From NCBI GenBank assembly GCA_963848675.1, contig CAWKEY010000006.1:1-12570 (forward strand): DNA of 12,570 nt. Reading direction: 5' to 3'. The position numbers and the translations under genes are program-made. The notes under the pieces were generated by a model, which had not been told where the DNA came from, ran no database searches, and saw only the letters and a program-made list of their open reading frames with translations. Numbering within the stretch: position 1 is the stretch's first letter; the number at the start of each line of letters is the position of its first letter. This document shows, piece by piece, positions 7,640 to 12,570 of this stretch. The stretch comes from CAWKEY01 sp963848675 (GTDB taxonomy: Bacteria; Pseudomonadota; Gammaproteobacteria; Methylococcales; Methylomonadaceae).

Positions 7640-8220
7640 GAAGCTTTAATAGGTATGAGAACTTCGTTGCGACGCAAAGCCGGAATCGTAAATGGCGGAT
7701 TATATCCAGCAGCTTTATAAGCACCTTTTATTTTACATCCTTCACTTTCAATCCATGTTTCTAAAAGTGCTTCATGCTTATCAATGTTGCCACGTTTCAA
7801 CACACCATTGAATGTGATGACCGCGACGGTATAATCAATCACTTCATATAGCTTCACATCAGGGTCTTGAGGGGTCGGTGCTGTATCCAGCGTATAGGAT
7901 GTCGGCAGAACGAAAGACATTGTTGGTTGCTCTATGGCGTCCTCCATGAAAACCGGAGCGGTCATTGCTATTTTCGAACCTTGCGTATTCTTCCCGGAAA
8001 TATAGCCAAACAATTTGTAAAAAGCGCCGTTTTTACCCGAGTCCATTCCGCCCACCATAGGTGTGGAGACAAGAACAAGACGTTCATAATAACGAAGCTC
8101 TATTTTCTGCTGGCTATCAGATTTTAGAACACGGTACGGCGCAGTTTCTACGCTAGATTTTCCAAACACAGAACACCCCACCAATATAATTGCAGCGATA
8201 CATACACATAAATTTTTCAT
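7636..8220 (-). CDS. SOUL-family heme-binding lipoprotein
   Basis: The protein of about 194 residues begins MKNLCVCIAAIILVGCSVFG, a lipoprotein signal peptide with lipobox LVGC, so the mature protein should be membrane-anchored through the cysteine. The rest follows the SOUL/HBP fold: VETAPYRVL, IELRYYERLVLVSTPM, YKLFGYISGKN, KIAMTAPVFME, MSFVLPTSYTLDTAPTP, and the C-terminal AGYNPPFTIPALRRNEVLIP. SOUL proteins bind heme or tetrapyrroles. The start at 8218-8220 is preferred over an in-frame ATG at 8235 because AAGG lies just upstream, because the signal peptide then begins in the normal way, and because a promoter -10 box at 8241-8246 would leave the upstream ATG at or before the transcript start. 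It is the first gene of the four-gene operon. Confidence 0.92.
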   Translation of the reverse strand: MKNLCVCIAAIILVGCSVFGKSSVETAPYRVLKSDSQQKIELRYYERLVLVSTPMVGGMDSGKNGAFYKLFGYISGKNTQGSKIAMTAPVFMEDAIEQPTMSFVLPTSYTLDTAPTPQDPDVKLYEVIDYTVAVITFNGVLKRGNIDKHEALLETWIESEGCKIKGAYKAAGYNPPFTIPALRRNEVLIPIKAS

Positions 8221-8240
8221 ATTAGACCTTACCATGATAT

Positions 8241-8269
8241 TTTATAGAATTGTGGTTCAATCTAGCCAA
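8241..8269 (-). promoter_or_regulatory. Sigma-70-like promoter of the SOUL-SDR-phr-FAD operon
   Basis: On the minus strand TTGGCT (8264-8269) and TATAAA (8241-8246) are separated by exactly 17 bases. Transcription would begin near 8234, giving a leader of about 14 bases before the ATG at 8220. The -35 box lies just after the stop codon of the truncated upstream gene, so the operon may keep its own promoter despite the IS3 insertion. Confidence 0.6.
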
Positions 8270-8278
8270 AAGCAAACA

Positions 8279-8359
8279 CTAAGCTCTTTCTCGCAATGCA
8301 CGCCTAGATGCCCGGCCAACCAAACCAAACAGCCTGTCAATTTCATCTTTCTTGCTAGA
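8279..8359 (-). pseudogene. 3' tail of an unrecognised gene truncated by IS3
   Basis: The minus strand is open from the IS boundary to a TAG at 8279-8281 and encodes 26 residues that look like a real C-terminus: SSKKDEIDRLFGLVGR followed by ASRRALRERA. The tail is helical and basic, ends 58 bases before the SOUL start, and runs in the same direction, so it was probably the gene preceding the operon. The IS3 left end begins at 8361, and the rest of the gene is not seen on the other side in this window. I do not recognise the family. The alternative is a chance open frame, since 27 codons is short. Confidence 0.45.
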
Positions 8360-8360
8360 T

Positions 8361-8387
8361 TGAATCACCCCGGGTTTACAGGAGGCT
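8361..8387. repeat. Left terminal inverted repeat of the IS3 element
   Basis: Starts TGAATC and ends GGAGGCT. It agrees with the remnant terminus at 59-85 at 20 of 27 positions and cuts the reading frame of the gene tail at 8279-8359. Confidence 0.8.
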
Positions 8388-8410
8388 CTATTACTTGAGA
8401 GGATAGGGTC

Positions 8411-8731
8411 ATGAAAAAACAAATCAGATATTCACCAGAAGTACGGGAACGGGCTATCCGGCTGGTGGATGAACACCAAGATGAGTATGAGTCGCAGTGG
8501 GCGGCGATGGTATCTATAGCCCCGAAGATAGGCTGTACAGCTGAGACGCTGCGTACCTGGGTTCGTCAATCAGAAACAGATCGGGGTATTCGAGGCGGCA
8601 TGTCAAGCACGGATCGTGAGCGACTCAAACAACTGGAGCGTGATAACCGGGAATTAAAACGGGCCAATGAGATATTGCGCAAGGCATCGGCATATTTTGC
8701 TCAGGCGGAGCTCGACCGCCGACCGAAGTGA
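8411..8731 (+). CDS. IS3-family OrfA (HTH DNA-binding protein)
   Basis: The 106-residue protein contains an HTH_Tnp_1 domain (YSPEVRERAIRLVDEHQDEY through IGCTAETLRTWVRQSE, about residues 7-57), then a heptad-like helix (RLKQLERDNRELKRANEILR, about 75-94) acting as leucine zipper. The ending KASAYFAQAELDRRPK is standard for this subgroup. The start has a good ribosome binding site (GAGAGGA, 7-8 bases upstream). Its TGA at 8729-8731 overlaps the OrfB GTG, and OrfB lies in the -1 frame relative to OrfA. This suits the programmed -1 frameshift that usually makes the OrfAB fusion transposase in IS3 elements. OrfA has no stop or shift and may still be made. Confidence 0.93.
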   Translation: MKKQIRYSPEVRERAIRLVDEHQDEYESQWAAMVSIAPKIGCTAETLRTWVRQSETDRGIRGGMSSTDRERLKQLERDNRELKRANEILRKASAYFAQAELDRRPK

Positions 8732-9630
8732 CTGTGCTATTTGTCGATAGGTATCGAGAGCAGTACGGAGTCGAGCCGATCTGTAAACAAATTGAGATTG
8801 CTCCGTCGAGCTACTATGAGCACAAAGCTCGTATACGAGATCCTGCTCGATTGCCAGATCGTATTAAGCGAGACAGGGGACTTGAGTACGATATACAGCG
8901 TGTATGGGAAAGCAACTTCAAAGTCTATGGCGTTAACAAAGTATGGCGGCAACTGTTGCGAGAAGGTATTCGTGTTGCGCGTTGTACAGTTGAGCGACTG
9001 ATGAAGAAGCTTGGAATGCAGGGCATCAGGCGCGGCAAGAAGTGTTGGACAACGCTTACAGATGATTTACTTGACCGACCAGCAGACAAGGTTAATCGGC
9101 AATTTGTGGCAACCCGCTCCAATCAGTTATGGGTAGCGGATATCACTTTTGTCGCCACATGAGCAGGATTTGTTTATGTCGCTTTTGTTACGGATGTTTT
9201 TGCACGGCGTATTGTCGGTTGGCGGGTCAGTCGATCATTACATACCGATCTGGTACTCGATGCATTGGAGCAGGCATTGTGGTAACGACGAGAAACCAAG
9301 GGATTAATTCATCACAGTGATAGGGGTAGCCAATATCTGTCGATTCGCTATTCGGAGCGTTTGGCTGAAGCAAATATTGATGCTTCTGCTGGCAGTATTG
9401 GTGATTCTTATGACAATGCGCTGGCCGAAACGATTAATGGATTATACAAAACAGAAGTCATATGGCATAGCGGCCCCTGGCACAATATAGAGGAAGTCGA
9501 ATTTGCTACCCTGGAGTGGGTTGATTGGTTCAACAACCGTAGATTACTGGAGCCGATTGGGAATATTCCACCGGCAGAATTTGAAATGGCATATTATCGC
9601 CAACTGGAAGAGTCAGCTAATGCAGCTTGA
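8728..9630 (+). pseudogene. IS3-family OrfB transposase with two in-frame stops
   Basis: A 300-codon integrase-core (rve) frame of normal family length. The N-terminal part has the HTH_21 region (YGVNKVWRQLLREGI, CTVERLMKKLGMQG). The DDE motifs are D in LWVADITFV, D in LIHHSDRGSQY and E in NALAETINGLYK. Two stop codons interrupt an otherwise constant frame: TGA at 9160-9162, where the family has tryptophan (T-W-x-GFVYVAFV), and TAA at 9283-9285 after DALEQALW. There is no frameshift. The three open segments are 8728-9162, 9163-9285 and 9286-9630. All catalytic residues remain, so the decay is recent, but no functional transposase can be made without two readthrough events. Confidence 0.92.
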
Positions 9631-9669
9631 CTCAAACTAAATAGTCGTCCGGAAAAACAATCCAACTCA

Positions 9670-9764
9670 TTGATAATGAGAAATAACGAGCTTATTTTTG
9701 CGCCCTACTTTCGACCAAAGATGGTAAAATAACGCTATATTTCTGGTCGAAATGGTTAACAAAA
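9670..9764. promoter_or_regulatory. Leader of the IS5-family gene with a 9-bp inverted repeat
   Basis: TTTCGACCA at 9709-9717 and its exact complement TGGTCGAAA at 9744-9752 flank 26 bases that include a TATATT -10-like box. The second arm lies 12 bases before the ATG at 9765. This may be an operator, or the IS terminal region. The left end of the IS5-type element should lie in this stretch, but its exact border with the IS3 right end is not clear. Confidence 0.35.
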
Positions 9765-9984
9765 ATGCTCATACAAAGCAGCTCTTTCCATCAAACAAAT
9801 CTATTTGGCACGGATCTACTTTTACAACTTGATCCAAGCGATCCTCTCCTCAAATTATCTATAGCCATACCCTGGCATCATTTTGAAGAAGTGTTTTCAG
9901 TTCATTACAAAGAAGCTGTTGGTGCGCCGAGTAAGCCGATACGCTTAATGGTTGGACTACTGCTGCTCAAGCAGTTGGAGAATC
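9765..9984 (+). pseudogene. IS5-family transposase, 5' part cut by IS66
   Basis: The first 73 codons (from MLIQSSSFHQTNLFG) encode the DUF772-type N-terminal domain of an IS5-family transposase: LSIAIPWHHFEEVF and VGAPSKPIRLMVGLLLLKQL. At 9984/9985 the sequence switches to the IS66 terminal repeat, so the rest of the open frame to 10019 is IS66 end sequence. The same gene appears on the minus strand at 12095-12570. Seventy-nine bases at 9906-9984 are identical to the inverted copy at 12465-12543, and the other copy continues with LSDEAVVLQW at the breakpoint. The catalytic domain is missing here. Confidence 0.88.
9906..9984. repeat. 79-bp inverted repeat, copy 1
   Basis: Identical in inverted orientation to 12465-12543. 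It encodes KEAVGAPSKPIRLMVGLLLL plus flanking codons of the IS5-family transposase in both places. The two copies bracket the IS66 element. Confidence 0.92.
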
Positions 9985-10008
9985 GTAAGCGTCCAACGCC
10001 ACCATCTA
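9985..10008. repeat. IS66 left inverted repeat
   Basis: GTAAGCGTCCAACG followed by CCACCATCTA. It pairs with 12071-12094 with a single mismatch at the fourteenth base. Confidence 0.93.
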
Positions 10009-10029
10009 AACCATATTAATTAATTCCGA

Positions 10030-10056
10030 TATCCTCAAGTATTTTTCATGAGGATA
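10030..10056 (+). promoter_or_regulatory. Hairpin covering the tnpA ribosome binding site
   Basis: TATCCTCA (10030-10037) and TGAGGATA (10049-10056) are perfect 8-bp complementary arms around an 11-base loop. The second arm contains the AGGA Shine-Dalgarno sequence of tnpA (start 10061), so the folded mRNA would hide it. It may damp transposase production or shut off read-through transcripts. Confidence 0.5.
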
Positions 10057-10060
10057 ACCG

Positions 10061-10357
10061 ATGTCATTACCCACACATCAGCAAAAACATATAGAAGCCT
10101 GGCAGTCGAGTGGTTTATCGCAGGTCGCTTATTGTCGTCAGCATAAGTTGAATTCCAAAACATTCTCGAATTGGTTGCAAGTCTATCGTTCCCAACAGGT
10201 AGCCTCAGCTGCGCCGACTTTGATTCCAGTTGAGATCAAGTCGAAAGCTTCGTCATCTGGGTCATTGTGTTTACGTTGGTCGCAGGGGCATACACTAGAA
10301 CTGCCGGCAGACGTATCACCACAATGGCTGGCGGAATTGTTGAAATGCCTGGACTGA
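10061..10357 (+). CDS. tnpA: IS66 accessory protein TnpA
   Basis: The 98-residue small basic protein is of the IS66 OrfA type: HIEAWQSSGLSQVAYCRQH and KLNSKTFSNWLQVYRSQQ form a helix-turn-helix-like N-terminal part, and a C-terminal strand-rich segment follows (PVEIKSKASSSGSLCLRW, then ELPADVSPQWLAELLKCL). AGGA lies 6 bases before the ATG but inside a hairpin. The gene is intact, and its TGA at 10355-10357 overlaps the start of tnpB. TnpA is one of three proteins needed for IS66 transposition; its exact biochemical role is not established. Confidence 0.88.
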   Translation: MSLPTHQQKHIEAWQSSGLSQVAYCRQHKLNSKTFSNWLQVYRSQQVASAAPTLIPVEIKSKASSSGSLCLRWSQGHTLELPADVSPQWLAELLKCLD

Positions 10358-10695
10358 TTGCCAATCCAGGAAAGATCTGGTTGGCGGTTGAGCCGGTTGA
10401 TATGCGCCGTGGCATTGATGGTTTGTCGATGGTGGTGCAACAGTCTTTGGAGCAAACACCCTGCGCGGGATCAGCTTTTGTATTTTGCAATCGTGCGAAT
10501 AATCGTATCAAAGTGTTGCTGTGGGATGGCACCGGCGTGTGGTTGTGTCAGCGCCGTTTGCATCAAGGTAAGTTTGTTTGGCCGAAGTTAAATGAGTGCT
10601 GTTTTGCGTTAACGCAAGCACAATGGAATTGGTTGATAGCAGGTGTCAATTGGCAGCGATTATCGGCGTTGCCACCGGCGCATTTGAAGGCTTAG
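10345..10695 (+). CDS. tnpB: IS66 accessory protein TnpB (Orf2)
   Basis: The 116-residue protein starts MPGLIANPGKIWLAVEPVDM. The family signature follows: VDMRRGIDGLSMVVQ, FVFCNRANNRIKVLLWDGTG, LCQRRLHQGKFVWP and ALTQAQWNWLIAGVNWQRL. The open frame extends upstream, but ATG at 10345 is preferred. It has GGCGGA about 9 bases before it, overlaps the tnpA stop by 13 bases as is common in IS66, and gives the normal family length. The gene is uninterrupted. This IS66 TnpB is unrelated to the TnpB of IS605 elements. Confidence 0.92.
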   Translation: MPGLIANPGKIWLAVEPVDMRRGIDGLSMVVQQSLEQTPCAGSAFVFCNRANNRIKVLLWDGTGVWLCQRRLHQGKFVWPKLNECCFALTQAQWNWLIAGVNWQRLSALPPAHLKA

Positions 10696-10757
10696 AATAA
10701 CAGCTTAAAGCCTTTATTCATCAGCTATCCGGTGGTGTTTATGGTAAAATTAACTCC

Positions 10758-12061
10758 ATGAAAACGCTTGCTCAATTGGATCAATTGAACCTTGATGCGG
10801 ACACCAAAACACAGGTAACTGGCCTGGTTCAAATGCTGCTTGAAGCAATGCGCAAAAAGAGGTTCATTCTCAGGCACTCAAAATCCAAGCGCTGACCATG
10901 GAGCTGGCCTATTTGCGCCGCATCCGAGTTTGGCAAAAAGAGCGAATCGTTGTCATCAACGCATCCTGACCTGTTTGAAGAAACACTGCAATCTGATTTG
11001 GCGGCGGTAAATGCAGAAATCGAACAGCTTGATCCATCAGCAAAAGCCACAGGCCAAACCACCACGTTCCCGCGCTGGCCGCCAACCATTACCGGATCAT
11101 CTGCCACGCATTGAACACCGCCATGAACCAGAATCCTGCCAATGCGATCAATGTGGCCATCAATCTGGTTAAAATCGGTGAAGATGTCAGCGAACAGCTG
11201 GATGTGGAGCCAGCCAAATTCTTCGTCCATCGCCACATTCGCCCACAATATGCCTGCAAGACTTGTGAAACAGTTACTGCCGCACCGATTCCGCCAGCCA
11301 TCATTGATGGCGGCATGGCAGCACCCGGCTTGTTGAGCTGGGTGCTGACAAGCAAATACCTGAATCACCTCCCGCTGTATCGTCTTGAACAGATTGCCGC
11401 ACGTGAGCAAGTCACGCTATCGCGTTCAACCATGGCGGAATGGGTTGGTCGTAGCGGTGTTGCTTTGCAACCTTTGGTCGACCGGCTGACCTGGCATCTT
11501 TTGCAAGGTAACACGCTGCATGCCGATGAAACGCCGGTAGCACAGCTCGATCCCGGCAAAGGCAAAACCCGCAAGGCCTACCTGTGGGCCTATCGCAGCA
11601 ATGATCTGGAACCGGGGCCGCGCATCATCGTCTTCGACTATCAAGCCGGTCGTAGTGGCCGGCATGCGCAAAACTTTCTTGAAAACTGGCAAGGTCATTT
11701 GCTGGTTGACGACTATGGTGGCTACAAAGCACTGTTCTCTGGAAAACAGAACAAACCCCTGTATTGAACTGGCTTGTTGGGCGCACGCACGGCGTAAATT
11801 CTTTGACCTGCACAAGGCCAATAACAGCCCGATGGCTTTTGAGGCATTGCAATTGGTAAAAAGAATTGGCTATTCACCGGATCAGAACGCGCTGGCCAAC
11901 GTGCAGCTGCCATTCAAACTTTGCTCGGAACTGCCCAACTCAACAGCATCAATCCATCTGCTTGGCTCGAAGATGTGCTTACAAAACTACCAGCATGGCC
12001 CAACAGCCGAATTGACGAGCTGCTACCACTGCCAACTGATTTTATTCAAATGCTAAAGTAG
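10758..12061 (+). pseudogene. tnpC: IS66 transposase TnpC, frameshifted and internally deleted
   Basis: The gene starts MKTLAQLDQLNLDADTK at 10758 and ends with WLEDVLTKLPAWPNSRIDEL and a TAG at 12059-12061, the IS66_C tail. In between, all landmarks appear but in shifting frames: LRRIRFGKKSE, the zinc-finger-like CQCDQCGH, KIGEDVSEQLDV, HIRPQYACKTC, the first two catalytic aspartates in LHADETPVAQL and LLVDDYGGYKALF, then CWAHARRKFFDLHKAN. Frame changes occur near 10854-10858, 10927, 11031-11035, 11166-11174 and 11742-11757. Near 11855-11862 the sequence jumps from FEALQLV directly to KKNWLFTGSERAGQRAAAI, skipping about 100 or more codons with the catalytic glutamate (the NNAAER region). The product cannot be active, so this IS66 could move only with TnpC supplied in trans. 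Confidence 0.93.
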
Positions 12062-12070
12062 AATAATTGA

Positions 12071-12094
12071 TAGATGGTGGGGTTGGACGCTTAC
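12071..12094. repeat. IS66 right inverted repeat
   Basis: Ends TTGGACGCTTAC; the reverse complement matches 9985-10008 at 23 of 24 bases. It lies 9 bases after the tnpC stop and abuts the inverted IS5-family fragment. Confidence 0.93.
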
Positions 12095-12570
12095 AAATGA
12101 CGTATGCTCAGACGCAGGGACTTTACTTCCTTGACGTAGGTACGCCGTTGCTGAAACCCATGTGCTTTGGCAAGCTTGTTCAGCCGATTAATAATCTTGA
12201 TGGCCAACTTGCTATCTGTTGGGTACGTGATGTTCTTCTCGTGAACCGTGGTGTCGATATTGACCGCATCTTCTTGGGCCAAGTCTCCGTGCAAGCCAAC
12301 ACTCATCTGGAATATCTGCTCAAAACCAGCTTTGCCAATACGTTTACGAAAATGCACTAACTCTGTACTGTGGCATGGCAGTTTCTGCTGAAACGCTTTC
12401 AGACCATAAAAAGCTTGGTAATAAGGGTTGCGTTTCCACTGCAAAACAACGGCTTCATCACTTAGATTCTCCAACTGCTTGAGCAGCAGTAGTCCAACCA
12501 TTAAGCGTATCGGCTTACTCGGCGCACCAACAGCTTCTTTGTAGGGCACCTCTGAAAAATACCTAAGCAA
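12095..12570 (-). pseudogene. IS5-family transposase, inverted copy, cut by IS66 and by window end
   Basis: Read on the minus strand from the window edge, the fragment encodes VGAPSKPIRLMVGLLLLKQL, NLSDEAVVLQWKRNPYYQAF, LVHFRKRIGKAGFEQIF, the first catalytic aspartate in VNIDTTVHEKNITYPTDSKL, and YVKEVKSLRLSIRH. It then meets the IS66 terminal repeat at 12094/12095. This covers the DUF772-type N-terminal domain and the start of the DDE domain, and the second D and E are missing. The first codons before KEAVG differ from the plus-strand copy (RYFSEVPY here), so the two copies are not fully identical at their 5' ends. The gene may continue beyond 12570. Confidence 0.88.
12465..12543. repeat. 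79-bp inverted repeat, copy 2
   Basis: Exact inverted copy of 9906-9984, within the minus-strand IS5-family transposase fragment. Identity ends at 12465 because copy 1 is cut there by IS66, and at 12543 because the two 5' regions diverge. Confidence 0.92.

Larger units (their letters stand above)
8361..9669 (+). mobile_element. IS3-family insertion sequence with inactive OrfB
   Basis: The left end at 8361-8387 begins TGAATCACCCCGGG and matches the terminal repeat at 59-85. The right end is degenerate: AGTCGTCCGGAAAAAC at 9643-9658 keeps the inner part, but the outer bases (to about 9669) have drifted or been lost. Length of about 1.3 kb, with two overlapping ORFs, is typical. OrfA is intact; OrfB has two in-frame stops. 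No convincing 3-bp target duplication is visible, partly because the right boundary is uncertain. Confidence 0.85.
9985..12094 (+). mobile_element. IS66-family insertion sequence, internally deleted
   Basis: Terminal inverted repeats beginning GTAAGCGTCCAAC lie at 9985-10008 and 12071-12094 and match at 23 of 24 positions. GTAAGCG is the usual IS66 end. The element holds the three genes tnpA, tnpB and tnpC in order on the plus strand. At 2110 bp it is shorter than the usual 2.5-2.7 kb, which fits the deletion found in tnpC. The flanking 8-mers (GGAGAATC left, AAATGACG right) do not match, so no target duplication is present. Confidence 0.93.

Noticed and set aside
8221..8235. Upstream ATG as start of the SOUL gene
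   Set aside because: It would add five residues before a normal lipoprotein signal peptide and would lie at or before the predicted transcript start; the ATG at 8220 has a better ribosome binding site.
8728..9630. In-frame TGA and TAA in OrfB taken as stop-codon recoding or selenocysteine
   Set aside because: The intact genes in the window (IS256 transposase, SDR, FAD oxidoreductase, SOUL) end at ordinary stops without internal TGA; one OrfB stop is TAA, and the TGA in the related copy at 176-178 replaces glutamate rather than tryptophan. Plain pseudogene decay explains all of this.
10345..10695. TnpB as a possible OMEGA-type RNA-guided nuclease
   Set aside because: The protein is the 116-residue IS66 TnpB/Orf2, which shares only the name with IS605 TnpB; it has no RuvC motifs and no guide-RNA-like element follows.
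10829..11410. Minus-strand open frame of 193 codons inside IS66
   Set aside because: It is antisense to tnpC, where IS66 zinc-finger and transposase motifs can be read on the plus strand.
12067..12360. Plus-strand open frame of 97 codons after IS66
   Set aside because: It spans the IS66 end and runs antisense to the IS5-family transposase fragment, which has clear family motifs on the minus strand.

Overview
The window reads as a bacterial, probably gammaproteobacterial, accessory region in which one compact four-gene operon survives inside a dense field of insertion sequences (IS). No rRNA, tRNA, ribosomal or replication gene is present, so the lineage call rests only on the style of the proteins and IS families and is tentative. 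All identifications come from reading motifs by eye; no database search was run.

Layout. Positions 59-717 hold three co-oriented minus-strand transposase tails (an IS3-family end, a second IS3-type end, an IS110-family end). Positions 660-1787 carry an IS5-family transposase that is open throughout but has a chimeric 5' end. Positions 1883-3191 are a complete IS256-family element with good inverted repeats and an intact transposase. Positions 3168-4118 are the C-terminal half of a large serine recombinase, abutted by IS256 at its 3' end and joined at its 5' end to the first 67 codons of an IS3-type OrfA (4119-4321).

Positions 4453-8220 (minus strand) are the main cellular cargo: a SOUL heme-binding lipoprotein, a C-factor-like short-chain dehydrogenase, a deoxyribodipyrimidine photolyase and a renalase-like FAD oxidoreductase. 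Three of the junctions are ATGA overlaps or a 5-base gap, and a well-spaced sigma-70-like promoter lies directly upstream. Together they look like a light-stress or photoprotection operon: DNA repair plus flavin, nicotinamide and heme chemistry. The photolyase is broken by what look like three single-base losses that sum to zero net frame change; either it decayed recently or the assembly has homopolymer errors. The last 26 codons of a further upstream gene (8279-8359) are cut off by an IS3 element.

Positions 8361-9669 are that IS3 element (intact OrfA, OrfB with two in-frame stops). Positions 9765-9984 are the 5' part of another IS5-family transposase gene. Positions 9985-12094 are an IS66 element with clear inverted repeats but a decayed tnpC that has lost about 100 or more codons, including its catalytic glutamate. 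From 12095 to the window end lies a second, inverted copy of the IS5-family gene. The IS66 is thus bracketed by oppositely oriented pieces of the same IS, with no matching target duplication, which points to a rearrangement after insertion.

I see no CRISPR array, no clear defence system and no convincing previously undescribed system. The points most worth following are the four-gene light-stress module, its homopolymer-linked frameshifts, a hairpin that covers the tnpA ribosome binding site of the IS66, and the rearrangement scars.
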